From Candidatus Woesearchaeota archaeon (lineage in GTDB: Archaea > Nanobdellota > Nanobdellia > Woesearchaeales > GW2011-AR4): DNA of 21,083 nucleotides. The notes under the pieces were generated by a model. That model saw only the letters and a program-made list of their open reading frames with translations. It ran no database searches and was not told the DNA's origin. The position numbers and the translations under genes were made by a program. The DNA lies in assembly GCA_019323655.1 (NCBI GenBank), contig JAHWGX010000025.1, positions 1 to 21,083 on the forward strand, written 5' to 3'. Below, piece after piece: positions 1 through 7,132 of the stretch (within the stretch, counting starts at the first letter, position 1; every line of letters begins with the position of its first letter).

Positions 1-178
1 ATTTTTACTAGAGCCACAGTAACGAATCGCCTTAGCTTACCAACTGCACTTTATTTTCATAAACCAAGAATTCTTTAAGTATTTGGTACTTTAATTAATT
101 TTTGGAAATTAATTAAGCGATAGCCTCATTATCCTCTTCAGATTTTTCACTTCTCTTGAATGGAAAAGTTTAAATACA
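1..178. other. Left-edge intergenic region with AT palindrome
   Basis: No complete gene is visible here. Frame 1 stays open on the plus strand from the edge to a TAA at 76-78 (25 codons), which could be the tail of a gene lying outside the window, but so short an open frame could be chance. Positions 91-116 form a perfect inverted repeat: TTAATTAATTT, loop TTGG, AAATTAATTAA. It may be a terminator-like or operator structure. The promoter of the next gene follows at about 164-176. Confidence 0.5.
164..176 (+). promoter_or_regulatory. Archaeal promoter (BRE/TATA)
   Basis: AAAAG followed by TTTAAATA (169-176) is a classical BRE/TATA arrangement. It predicts a transcript start near 197-202, which rules out the upstream TTG at 179 as a start codon for the next gene. 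Confidence 0.75.
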
Positions 179-217
179 TTGCTGAAAAGATTTGCTTGTG
201 TAGTCATGGTGCTAAGC

Positions 218-1663
218 ATGAGCGGAAAAAAAGCGTTTTTGTTGGTGTTCTCTTTGGTAATGCTGGGGTTGTTTGCCCACTTTGCTTCTGCTGCTGATGA
301 CTATAAGCTTAGCGATATGATTGAGCCTTTAAAGGCTTTTGACTTGGCGGCTGCATATGAAAAATACCCTCTTGTTTTTGACCTGATAATTTATTTTCTT
401 TTCTTCATAAGCCTTGCGCAGGTTACTATTGGAAGCAGGTTTGAAGGGCCCGGAGGCAGGGGGCTTGTAATAGCGTCTGGATTGGCCCTTGCTGTTGCTA
501 TGACTTACTGGGCCTATAAAACCGGCTTTATACTCGGAAGAATAGGGCCTTTGGCAGCATTGATATTTGTAATTGTCCTTGCAATCTGGATTTACAGGCT
601 GCTCCAGGGAGATCAAAAAATGGGGGCTACAGTCTGGATTGCTATCCTTGTTATTTACATTAGCATATACACCTTTTTCCCCGAGATTATTGGCGCTTTG
701 CAGGAAAACCCCTGGGGCAAGATTGGACTGGGTATTTTCACTATTATATTTATTTTAGCGCTGCCCATGTTCCTTATGAACTTTGCCTGGGGAGGGCTTC
801 CTGAAGGCACGGATGAAGGGGGGAGAGGGCTGTTGGGCGGTTTAGTAGGAGAAGGCGGAGGAAGATGGCCCTGGCCTTTCAGGAGGAAAACAAAGGAAGA
901 AAGAGAGGAGGATGAGTTAAGAAAGCTTACGAAGAAAGAGAAATATACTTTAGACAGCCTAATCCACACTCCTGGATGGCTTACAACAGAAATCAAGATA
1001 AAAAGATTTCTTGAGGATATGCTGCGTATTATATCCTTGCATTGGGAAGCAGTTTTGGATAAATTCTACAGAGGCGAAATTGAGAAAAGGATTAATGCGG
1101 CTATTGCTACATTAAACAAACTAAAAGAACAAGGTATAACAGAGATTAAGGGAGGGTTGCAGTATAAAAAATTTCTTGAGAAGATTAAAGATAAGCTTAA
1201 CATTATTGAAAGACTAAACTTCAAGCTCTCAAAAGAAATAAAAAAACGAAAAAAAGAAGCAGAAAGCAAGCTTGAAGGACAACTAAATGGCGCGGATGTC
1301 AAACTTGGAAAAATTTATCGAAAACTGTTGGCTGTAAGTAAGGAAGATAAAGAGGTAGAATTAATAGAAAAATTGACTACTAAACTTGTAGGAATGAAAG
1401 GGAAGAGGGAAGAAAAGTTAGAAGGAATTATAAGAGAATTAAATAAAATTAAAGAAGGAATTTTAAAGGATCCTCCCGATAAAGATGGAATTGTAAGTGA
1501 TATAAAAAAAGCCATTGAGGAGATCGATAAACTTATGGCGTACGAAGAAGAAATAAAAAAGGAGCTAGACGAAGTGTTTTTATTTTCTGAGAGGTTTATA
1601 AACCAAGTTTTAGCCGAGGAGGATAAAACTAAACCTGGAGGGGACACAAGCAAATTAGGATAA
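218..1663 (+). CDS. Signal-peptide multi-pass membrane protein with helical C-terminal tail, function unknown
   Basis: The protein has 481 residues from ATG 218. I chose this start because the TATA box at 169-176 puts transcription at about 200, and GGTG lies 6 bases before this ATG; ATG 206 is the alternative. Residues 4-25 form a hydrophobic signal segment ending in an Ala-rich, cleavable-looking site (FASA). Likely membrane helices lie near residues 52-71, 83-99, 110-128, 138-158 and 168-187. A Gly-rich linker (about 193-216) follows, then roughly 250 residues that are strongly charged, Lys/Glu-rich and almost certainly helical or coiled coil. I recognise no family or catalytic motif. The layout suggests a membrane anchor with a long soluble arm, perhaps a scaffold, but this is inference. 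The gene is convergent with the TPR gene on the other strand, with only 13 bp between the stops. Confidence 0.8.
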   Translation: MSGKKAFLLVFSLVMLGLFAHFASAADDYKLSDMIEPLKAFDLAAAYEKYPLVFDLIIYFLFFISLAQVTIGSRFEGPGGRGLVIASGLALAVAMTYWAYKTGFILGRIGPLAALIFVIVLAIWIYRLLQGDQKMGATVWIAILVIYISIYTFFPEIIGALQENPWGKIGLGIFTIIFILALPMFLMNFAWGGLPEGTDEGGRGLLGGLVGEGGGRWPWPFRRKTKEEREEDELRKLTKKEKYTLDSLIHTPGWLTTEIKIKRFLEDMLRIISLHWEAVLDKFYRGEIEKRINAAIATLNKLKEQGITEIKGGLQYKKFLEKIKDKLNIIERLNFKLSKEIKKRKKEAESKLEGQLNGADVKLGKIYRKLLAVSKEDKEVELIEKLTTKLVGMKGKREEKLEGIIRELNKIKEGILKDPPDKDGIVSDIKKAIEEIDKLMAYEEEIKKELDEVFLFSERFINQVLAEEDKTKPGGDTSKLG

Positions 1664-1676
1664 AAATAAAAAATAA

Positions 1677-2918
1677 TTATTGATTTGCTTTCATTCTGAA
1701 TATAGCGCTGAGATTTTCGTATGCTGATGGCAGAGGCATTTCATTTGCAGATTTTATAAACAGAGCCATTGCTGATAAATACTTGTCCTCCTGCACTTTA
1801 ACATTTGCCATTAAGTGTAATGACCTTGCTATCAAAGCTTTTTGGGCGTTATCTGGATTTTGAATTTTCTTTAATTCTTCAAAAACTTTCTCTTTAGCCA
1901 ATCTGAATGCTTCTCCATAGTTTTTGTCATTGTAACTACCCAAAGCGTTTTCCCAATTATCTGTTATAGCCTCACCAATAGTTGTATAATCCTTTGTTGG
2001 CTCTGCAGTATTCTTACCTAACTTATGGTATAAGTCTGCAGTCAAGTTTAAAATGTCTTTTCTCTTGGGATCAGCATCATAAGCTTTTAAGAGCTCCTTT
2101 TCTGATTCCTTGAGTTTTCCTTGTCTTAGCTTAATGAATCCTCTCAATAACAATGCGTTTGGGCTTGAATCGAGATAATTTTCTAATGTGAGTATACCCT
2201 CGTTTGGATCATTTGTACTCTTATGATCTTTTAGTGTAAGGGTCTCATAGGCTTTCTCGTAATTTCCATTTAACATATAAACTACAGCAGTATTTATCTG
2301 CAAAATTGCGTTAGCCTCTATATTATCGGACAACATTTTCTCTAAAGTTCCCTTAGAAGATTCAATTTTCTTTTTAGCATCCTCAAACTTAGGACGGGCA
2401 TCTCCATGCTTTTTCTTATTAAGGCCTTCCTTAACAAGCCGCATGCTCTCAAGATATGGCAGCAAAACTTTTTTTTCTATTGTGTGCTGTGTATAGTTGT
2501 TTTGATCAGATTCGGCTTGGGTGTGTTCTTCTGCTTCTTCAATTTCTTCGATACCCTCAGTTGGGTGTTCGGTAAGTAAACTATACAAGCTACGACCAGC
2601 CCTCTTAATCCTACTTTCAGGTGGATTAGTGCCTGCACCATTAGAATCCTGTTCAGCTTTAATTGACCAGTCTCCAAAGCTCTTCAAAATTTTTTCTGCT
2701 TTGCTATAAGTAGTGCCACTATAGGCAATTTTTTTATGTACTCCAGAACCAGCTTTTTTTAACAATTGAAAAGGTAGCTTAAGGTTCCTCTTTACAGGAA
2801 CATCGCCTTGACTCATAAGCCCATATACCTTTTTAATTTGCCTTGGCTCTGTTTCTTTGATAAATGCAAGAACATCTTCCAAGTAGATTAGTTCAACATG
2901 AATTTCGTCATTTAACAT
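1677..2918 (-). CDS. TPR-repeat protein, function unknown
   Basis: The soluble protein has 413 residues from ATG 2918. GGGGTGG lies just upstream of that ATG, and an in-frame GTG at 2927 is the alternative start. The C-terminal half has the helix-turn-helix pattern of tetratricopeptide repeats: a clear unit around NALLLRGFIKLRQGKLKES...AYDADP, others at the AILQINTAVVYMLNGNYEKA segment, and one close to the C-terminus (ARSLHLMANVKVQEDKYLSA). TPRs are protein-protein docking modules, so a scaffold or adaptor role is likely but the partner is unknown. A Glu/Thr-rich, probably disordered stretch (EEIEEAEEHTQAESDQNN) separates an unassigned N-terminal region of about 120 residues from the repeats. 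No membrane segment or signal peptide is visible. A TATA box sits at about 2967-2975. Confidence 0.8.
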   Translation of the reverse strand: MLNDEIHVELIYLEDVLAFIKETEPRQIKKVYGLMSQGDVPVKRNLKLPFQLLKKAGSGVHKKIAYSGTTYSKAEKILKSFGDWSIKAEQDSNGAGTNPPESRIKRAGRSLYSLLTEHPTEGIEEIEEAEEHTQAESDQNNYTQHTIEKKVLLPYLESMRLVKEGLNKKKHGDARPKFEDAKKKIESSKGTLEKMLSDNIEANAILQINTAVVYMLNGNYEKAYETLTLKDHKSTNDPNEGILTLENYLDSSPNALLLRGFIKLRQGKLKESEKELLKAYDADPKRKDILNLTADLYHKLGKNTAEPTKDYTTIGEAITDNWENALGSYNDKNYGEAFRLAKEKVFEELKKIQNPDNAQKALIARSLHLMANVKVQEDKYLSAMALFIKSANEMPLPSAYENLSAIFRMKANQ

Positions 2919-2965
2919 CAAAACCACCCCGATATTCTTAATTTTACCACTATAAAGTATAACTA

Positions 2966-2980
2966 CTATATAAACTTTTC
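2966..2980 (-). promoter_or_regulatory. Promoter of TPR gene
   Basis: Read on the minus strand this is AAAAGTTTATATAGT, a BRE/TATA element. It predicts a transcript start near 2945, leaving a leader of about 25 bases that includes the GGGGTGG ribosome binding site. Confidence 0.65.
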
Positions 2981-3119
2981 TATTTTGTAACTATTTTAGA
3001 GTAATAACTTTACGCCCCAAAAGCGTTTATTCAGGGATGATCTCTGTAATATCCCCTCAGCAAGTGATAAAAAATAAATTAAGACAATGAAGTTTTCCAA
3101 TCCCAAGCAATAAATCAAA

Positions 3120-3166
3120 ACATTTAAATATTACTAGTAATTATAGTAATTACCGGTGTTACTTTT
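3120..3166 (+). promoter_or_regulatory. Promoter and candidate operator of toxin-antitoxin-like operon
   Basis: A TATA box TTTAAATA lies at 3123-3130. Between it and the start codon are a perfect palindrome TTACTAGTAA (3131-3140), a perfect tandem repeat of TAGTAATTA (3135-3143 and 3144-3152), and a second palindrome GTAATTAC (3146-3153). The decamer TGTTACTTTT follows at 3157-3166. This density of TTAC/GTAA half-sites over the predicted transcript start suits autoregulation by the AbrB-containing antitoxin encoded downstream. Confidence 0.65.
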
Positions 3167-3365
3167 GAGGATAAAGTACAGCAGACATGCAAGAGAGCAA
3201 ATGGCTGCCAGAGGCGTAACAGAAAAAGAGGCTGAAGAAGGAATTCAAAGAGGCTCCAAAGAGCTGCAAAAGCCGGATAAAATATTGTCATATTACAAAT
3301 ATTTTTGTGTTGTGTATAAAAAAATTGGAGATACCTGTTATGTTATAACTGTTAAACCAAGGTGA
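3156..3365 (+). CDS. DUF4258-type small protein, putative toxin
   Basis: The protein has 69 residues. It matches the pattern of the DUF4258 family: a basic N-terminal strand with YSRHAREQMAARGV, a helix EKEAEEGIQRG, and alternating beta strands (YYKYFCVVYKKIGDTCYVITV). Family members resemble RelE/BrnT-type toxins and are usually encoded next to an antitoxin. That fits here, because the next gene encodes a zinc-finger/AbrB protein and its ATG overlaps this stop codon (TGATG). The start is a GTG close to the predicted transcript start; a TTG at 3165 is possible. The toxin role is inferred from fold and context; RNase activity is not shown by any specific residue that I can certify. Confidence 0.75.
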   Translation: MLLLRIKYSRHAREQMAARGVTEKEAEEGIQRGSKELQKPDKILSYYKYFCVVYKKIGDTCYVITVKPR

Positions 3366-3694
3366 TGAAAATGAAATGCCCTATCTGTGAAAAAGGCACT
3401 TTAGAAAAAGGCAAAATAAAAGAGCATATGTTTGGGGTTTTTTTGGGGGAATTCCCTGCTGAGATTTGCAGCAATTGCAATGAGTCATTTACTGACGCTG
3501 AAACCACAAGAAAAATTGAAGAGGCTGCTAAGAGCAAGGGTGTATGGGGCATGGGGAAAAAAACCAAGGTGACAAAGACAGGAAATTCTTTGGCTGTAAG
3601 AATTCCAAAGAGAATAGTTGATTTTCTGAAGCTAAAGGAGGGCAAGGAAGCTTATATACACCCTGAAGGAAACAAACTGGTTATTGAACCTTAA
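3365..3694 (+). CDS. YgiT-type zinc finger fused to AbrB domain, putative antitoxin
   Basis: The protein has 109 residues. Residues 1-40 hold two CxxC pairs (C5/C8 and C35/C38) in the spacing of YgiT/MqsA-type zinc fingers. Residues about 66-109 are a SpoVT/AbrB swapped-hairpin DNA-binding domain (KVTKTGNSLAVRIPKRIV, then EAYIHPEGNKLVIEP). Zinc fingers of this type accompany DUF4258 proteins in toxin-antitoxin loci, where the antitoxin neutralises its partner and represses the operon. Here the DNA-binding part is AbrB/MazE-like rather than the HTH of MqsA. The ATG at 3365 overlaps the stop of the upstream gene by one base, so translation is probably coupled. ATG 3371 is a possible alternative start. 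Confidence 0.85.
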   Translation: MKMKCPICEKGTLEKGKIKEHMFGVFLGEFPAEICSNCNESFTDAETTRKIEEAAKSKGVWGMGKKTKVTKTGNSLAVRIPKRIVDFLKLKEGKEAYIHPEGNKLVIEP

Positions 3695-3712
3695 CTCTTC
3701 AACTAATATATT

Positions 3713-4072
3713 TTATGTCCCAAACGCATTTACCACAAGAAATATCCCTTCTACAGTCAAAAGAATATAGTAAAAAATAAGGCTGCCAAATGAAAATGTT
3801 GTTATGCCCAGCTGGTTAAGGATGGGCATTGAGGCAATTACTAAACCTATAAAAGCAACAATTAAGGCAATTGCCCTTCGGATTCCGAATTCGGTAATGC
3901 TCTCAACAATAAGGTAAAGGCCGCCTAAAGCAAGCAGCCATGCTGCCACATTAACTGTCAGCGGAATGCTGAACTTCAGGAGCTTTATTCCGCTAGAAAA
4001 ACCCAAAAAGCCTATAATAAACAAGATAATTCCAAGAACCAAGCCGATGTTTTTCCTTGCTCCGAATGGCAT
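3713..4072 (-). CDS. Four-helix small membrane protein, function unknown
   Basis: The protein has 119 residues and is very hydrophobic. Likely membrane helices lie at about residues 9-27, 38-58, 66-84 and 96-116, with only short polar loops. There is no signal peptide and no recognisable motif. It is the second gene of a two-gene operon: its ATG is 12 bases after the stop of the helical protein upstream, with GAGGT 7 bases before the ATG. Small proteins like this are common in DPANN genomes and mostly unassigned; I do not assign a function. Confidence 0.75.
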   Translation of the reverse strand: MPFGARKNIGLVLGIILFIIGFLGFSSGIKLLKFSIPLTVNVAAWLLALGGLYLIVESITEFGIRRAIALIVAFIGLVIASMPILNQLGITTFSFGSLIFYYILLTVEGIFLVVNAFGT

Positions 4073-4084
4073 TTAGGTACCTCT

Positions 4085-4495
4085 TTAAATGTGCCTTGCA
4101 ACACTTGCTATTGTGCTTTCTTCCCTCAAAGACCTGTTTGCCTCTGTTTTGATTGAGCTCCTTATGCTTCTTATTTTTTTCAGGTAAAGGGATATGCTAT
4201 GCAGCAGATGCCTTCCCTCAGGATGCCCTGCCAGACTCTTCCTGTATCTGTTCAATTTTAAGTCCAGCGTTTTTAGCTGCTCCTCAAGCCTGACTTCCAA
4301 AACCCTTATTTTTTCAGCGGCATGGTCAAGCGATTTGAATTCTTCCCCAAAAATTTCCAAAAATTTTTTGTAGTTTCCTTTTACCAGATTCCTGTTTGCT
4401 TTCCTATGCCTAGTATACTCCAGTTTCATGTCCCTTATAATTCCCAAGATTATCTCAGCGTGGGGCAGTGGACTTCTCAAGCGGGCTAAAACCAT
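4085..4495 (-). CDS. Basic helical protein, function unknown
   Basis: The protein has 136 residues from ATG 4495, which has GGTGA four bases upstream. A TTG at 4510 would extend it by five residues, but the TATA box at 4527-4535 places the transcript start near 4505. The sequence is almost all helix-forming, basic, and coiled-coil-like in the middle (AAEKIRVLEVRLEEQLKTL). It has no membrane segment and no known catalytic motif. It is co-transcribed with the four-helix membrane protein downstream. Confidence 0.75.
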   Translation of the reverse strand: MVLARLRSPLPHAEIILGIIRDMKLEYTRHRKANRNLVKGNYKKFLEIFGEEFKSLDHAAEKIRVLEVRLEEQLKTLDLKLNRYRKSLAGHPEGRHLLHSISLYLKKIRSIRSSIKTEANRSLREESTIASVARHI

Positions 4496-4526
4496 GATAT
4501 CACCAACCAAACTATTAGGCTCCCAG

Positions 4527-4535
4527 TTTATAAAA
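4527..4535 (-). promoter_or_regulatory. Promoter of helical/membrane protein operon
   Basis: The minus strand reads TTTTATAAA. Its distance to ATG 4495 leaves a leader of roughly 10 bases. The divergent promoter of the PAC2 gene lies about 40 bp away. Confidence 0.55.
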
Positions 4536-4570
4536 TTTTTGATATTTTCAACTGAACGGCAATTTGAATG

Positions 4571-4585
4571 AAAAAGTATTTAAAC
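4571..4585 (+). promoter_or_regulatory. Promoter of PAC2-family gene
   Basis: AAAAA then TATTTAAA (4577-4584) forms a BRE/TATA pair. The predicted transcript start is about 4606, just before ATG 4617, which excludes the upstream TTG at 4599 as the initiation codon. Confidence 0.65.
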
Positions 4586-4616
4586 AAACCGAATAAAGTT
4601 GAAATTAAAGATTTTT

Positions 4617-5327
4617 ATGCACATAAAGCTGACTAAAAAACCAAAAAACTGCAGGCTTATAGAGGGGTTTCCCGGATTTGGCCTAGTGGGGACTATTGCA
4701 AATGAGTTCCTGCTGGAGCACCTGAAGGTTGAGCAGATAGGCAAAGTCCTTTTTGATGACATGCCTGCAACAGTGGCAATACATGAAGGCAAGGTAGTTG
4801 AGCCGCTGGGAATTTTCTACAACAAAAAGCACAATATTGTGTTTCTGCATGCTATTACAGCATCTTCGGGCATGGAATGGAAATTTGCGGAGATGATATC
4901 AGCATTAATCAAACAGCTAAGCATAAAAGAGCTTATCTGCCTGGAGGGCGTTGGAAGCAGCGAGGAAACAACAACATCAAGGGTTTTCTTTTACGCAAAT
5001 AATGAGAAAAACAAGAAAAAGTTTGAGAAAATAAGCGTGGAGCAGCTTAAAGAGGGCATTATAATCGGAGTAACAGGAGCTGTCACCCTTAGGGTAGAGA
5101 ACATTCCCGTAAGCTGTGTTTTTGCTGAAACGCATACAAGCCTTCCTGACAGCAAGGCTGCTGCAAAGGTTATTGAGGTGCTTGACAAGTATCTGGGCTT
5201 AAAGGTTGATTACAAGCCTTTGCTTGCCCAGGCAGAGAAGTTCGAGGGCAAACTTAGAAACTTGTTGACTGAAAGCCAGAAAGCCCAGCAGATAAGCGAG
5301 AAGAAGAAGCTGAGTTATGTTGGTTGA
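4617..5327 (+). CDS. PAC2-family protein (proteasome assembly chaperone-like)
   Basis: The protein has 236 residues. The N-terminal LIEGFPGFGLVGTIANEFL segment, the strand-helix pattern that follows, and the later GVTGAVTLRVENIPVSCVFAETHTSLPDSKAAAKVIEVL segment are characteristic of the PAC2 family. In eukaryotes these proteins chaperone 20S proteasome assembly. The archaeal relatives (PbaA/PbaB group) are implicated in proteasome assembly or regulation. The C-terminal 30 residues are helical and charged, close to the C-terminal helix seen in archaeal members. I chose ATG 4617 from the promoter position, giving a leader of about 10 bases. No proteasome gene is in the window, so context neither supports nor contradicts the role. 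Confidence 0.87.
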   Translation: MHIKLTKKPKNCRLIEGFPGFGLVGTIANEFLLEHLKVEQIGKVLFDDMPATVAIHEGKVVEPLGIFYNKKHNIVFLHAITASSGMEWKFAEMISALIKQLSIKELICLEGVGSSEETTTSRVFFYANNEKNKKKFEKISVEQLKEGIIIGVTGAVTLRVENIPVSCVFAETHTSLPDSKAAAKVIEVLDKYLGLKVDYKPLLAQAEKFEGKLRNLLTESQKAQQISEKKKLSYVG

Positions 5328-5341
5328 AGTTTGATTTGGAT

Positions 5342-5375
5342 AATAAAAAAGGAAAAATGTGAGGTTTACAAAATG
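5342..5375 (+). promoter_or_regulatory. Translation leader, copy 1 of a duplicated leader
   Basis: This 34-base leader ends at ATG 5373. Its first 20 bases match those of the leader at 5850-5883 in 19 positions (AATAAAAAAGG then an A-run and TGTG). GAGG lies 8 bases before the ATG. Confidence 0.6.
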
Positions 5376-5849
5376 ATTGAGAAACGAAAAGCAAGAAAAA
5401 AAGTTTTTAAACTTATAAAAGCCGAAAAAGAATTAATCAAAATGGAACTTAATGATGTTAATGCTGTTTTAAAATTTTTGAATGCTCCGTTTGGGTATGA
5501 AGGTGCAAGAACAGCATTTGGAAAATACTTAAATAGAATAGAAGCTTTAGAAAAGTTTGAATTAAAAAAAGCTAATGTTGGAATGTTAGAGGAAGCTATT
5601 GATAATTGGAATGTGTTATCAGCAGGGCTGATTGGACCAGGAAGGCGCAGATCTCAATGTTCTCCTTTAATTAGTGAGTTGAAAGAATTAGAAGAGGGTA
5701 TATTCCGTCAGTCTAGAGAAATATTAAAAGAAGAACTTCGGAATGCGCCAGTCGACAGAGTTAAGGAGACCCCGGGGGTAATACAAACTCAGCTAAAAGA
5801 GTTTGAAGAGACACTTGAAAAGTTAAATAAAACTTTGAAGGCGTTTTAA
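5373..5849 (+). CDS. Helical protein, function unknown (tandem gene A)
   Basis: The protein has 158 residues from ATG 5373, which has GAGG at good spacing; a TTG at 5331 has no such support. It is predicted to be nearly all helical, with a Lys/Glu-rich N-terminus (ARKKVFKLIKAEKELIK), a Gly/Arg break in the middle (GLIGPGRRRSQC), and a coiled-coil-like C-terminus. I recognise no family. It starts 45 bases after the PAC2 stop and may be co-transcribed with it. The next gene has the same length class, the same composition and an almost identical leader, suggesting an old tandem duplication. Confidence 0.7.
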   Translation: MIEKRKARKKVFKLIKAEKELIKMELNDVNAVLKFLNAPFGYEGARTAFGKYLNRIEALEKFELKKANVGMLEEAIDNWNVLSAGLIGPGRRRSQCSPLISELKELEEGIFRQSREILKEELRNAPVDRVKETPGVIQTQLKEFEETLEKLNKTLKAF

Positions 5850-5883
5850 AATAAAAAAGGAAAATTGTGGAGGTGTTTTAATG
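5850..5883 (+). promoter_or_regulatory. Translation leader, copy 2 of a duplicated leader
   Basis: This is the counterpart of the leader at 5342-5375. It carries a strong GGAGGTG ribosome binding site 5 bases before ATG 5881. It begins immediately after the stop codon of tandem gene A. Confidence 0.6.
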
Positions 5884-6420
5884 GCGGATAATCCAAAAAA
5901 ATCGTTGAAAGATGTTAGATGGTACATACAAAAGGATCTAAAATATTTTTTAAGGGAGTCTACATACGCACATACTATTTATAAACACGCAAAGGATATC
6001 TCAGAAAGTTTGCATAATCCCAAGCTAAAACTAAAAAATATAAAGAGATTAGGACTTATGGTATCCCAATTGAAAGCTCTAAAGAGGCAGGAAAGTTGGC
6101 AACAACTTAGAGCTAGATGCTCTAAACTAGAAGATGCTATGAAAGACTTATTAGGATTCCCCTACTTCAAACAAAAGTTATACGAGAGAAAAAAGATATT
6201 GGAATTACTGCAACAGGAGCATGTATTTGAGGCTGATTTATTACATAGGACTGTAGAAGAATTAAAACCTATGATTGAGGGTAAAAACCTAAATCAAATG
6301 AATGATAATGATTGGGTTAAAATTAGAGGTACTGCTGCTAGCTTGTACCGAGACCTGCAAGCATTGATAGCTACCCTTAAAAATTTAGAAAAAATCCTGG
6401 AAAGAGCAGTTAAGCACTGA
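5881..6420 (+). CDS. Helical protein, function unknown (tandem gene B)
   Basis: The protein has 179 residues. It starts at an ATG with GGAGGTG five bases upstream, so the start is well supported. It is basic and almost entirely helical, with many Leu, Lys and Glu residues and no membrane segment or cysteine cluster. The C-terminal helix (LIATLKNLEKILERAVKH) resembles the end of the preceding gene product (EFEETLEKLNKTLKAF). The rest shows no clear identity by eye. With gene A it forms a two-gene unit downstream of the PAC2 gene. No function can be assigned. Confidence 0.75.
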   Translation: MADNPKKSLKDVRWYIQKDLKYFLRESTYAHTIYKHAKDISESLHNPKLKLKNIKRLGLMVSQLKALKRQESWQQLRARCSKLEDAMKDLLGFPYFKQKLYERKKILELLQQEHVFEADLLHRTVEELKPMIEGKNLNQMNDNDWVKIRGTAASLYRDLQALIATLKNLEKILERAVKH

Positions 6421-6425
6421 TTTTT

Positions 6426-6587
6426 TTAAGAACAAGGAGGGCAAACAAACCTCAGCTTAAAAGGAATCAGTATCCCCTTATTTGCCATGTAGATTAAGGC
6501 AAACGCCAATATCATTCCTACGAGAATTCCCATGATTATCCACTTGAATTCTAAGATTCCAAGCTGGGCCTTTTTATTTTTAAACAT
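6426..6587 (-). CDS. 53-residue single-pass membrane protein
   Basis: This short gene encodes a 53-residue protein with a clear start: GAGGTG sits 4 bases before ATG 6587, and a TATA box lies at 6624-6632. The N-terminus is basic (MFKNKKAQLGILEFKW) and is followed by one hydrophobic helix (IIMGILVGMILAFALIYMA), then a short tail with two cysteines (CPPCS) at the very end. The KKAQ-LGILEF start followed directly by a membrane helix resembles archaeal class III (pilin-type) signal sequences, although the Glu is one position off the usual +5. Alternatively it is a plain membrane-anchored miniprotein. It is the last item before the stop of tandem gene B on the opposite strand. Confidence 0.65.
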   Translation of the reverse strand: MFKNKKAQLGILEFKWIIMGILVGMILAFALIYMANKGILIPFKLRFVCPPCS

Positions 6588-6667
6588 CAAGCACCTCTTT
6601 GGTTAATTGTTTATTTGACAACTAATATTTAAGGTTTTTGAATCGTCTGCCCAAAAAGCCAATAAAT

Positions 6668-7132
6668 CTAAACATTGATTATTTTTTCCCGAATATGCTC
6701 TATCTTGTCTTTTGTTAATTTAACTGCTATGTTTTTTATTGCGATTACAAATTCAACTATCTTGTCATAGTCAATAGGAACATCCCTGTTTTTAAGATAA
6801 TACTGGTTATCTATCCTTAATTGTTTATCCTCCTCAAGAATCTCAGTGTAGCCTTTTGGAATTACTGCCATAGCTTCCAGCAAGCTGCAGACTGCTATTG
6901 TGCAGTCATGTATCTCACATTTTATGCCAATCTTCATCAGCAGGGAATATGCAGCAAAGTATTCGCAGTAGTATTTTGTTGTTGCGGACCATACTTTGGA
7001 GCTGCCTTTTATGCTTTTTAGGATATCCAGGCTTTCTTCAGCTGTTTGTATATACTCATGGAACAAATTATCGTTAGGCTCTGTAAGCTTTATTCCCCTT
7101 TTTTGGGCCATGCACCATTTTATTGCTGCCAT
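6668..7132 (-). CDS. HEPN-domain protein, partner of nucleotidyltransferase
   Basis: The protein has 154 residues from ATG 7132; a GTG at 7141 is the alternative. The helical core with KVWSATTKYYCEYFAAYSLLMKIGIKCEIHDCTI matches archaeal HEPN domains, which dimerise and pair with small nucleotidyltransferases. The RNase motif of active HEPN toxins (Arg, 4-6 residues, His) is absent, so this member is probably not an RNase itself. The gene overlaps the 3' end of the HTH-nucleotidyltransferase gene by 13 bases (ATG 7132 against the stop at 7120-7122), so the two are translationally coupled. The pair resembles HEPN/MNT modules, variously described as toxin-antitoxin systems or nucleotide-transfer modules. 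Confidence 0.8.
   Translation of the reverse strand: MAAIKWCMAQKRGIKLTEPNDNLFHEYIQTAEESLDILKSIKGSSKVWSATTKYYCEYFAAYSLLMKIGIKCEIHDCTIAVCSLLEAMAVIPKGYTEILEEDKQLRIDNQYYLKNRDVPIDYDKIVEFVIAIKNIAVKLTKDKIEHIREKIINV

Noticed and set aside
1..78. C-terminal end of a plus-strand gene
   Set aside because: Twenty-five open codons are not enough evidence, and the residues resemble no family I can name. It is kept only as a note.
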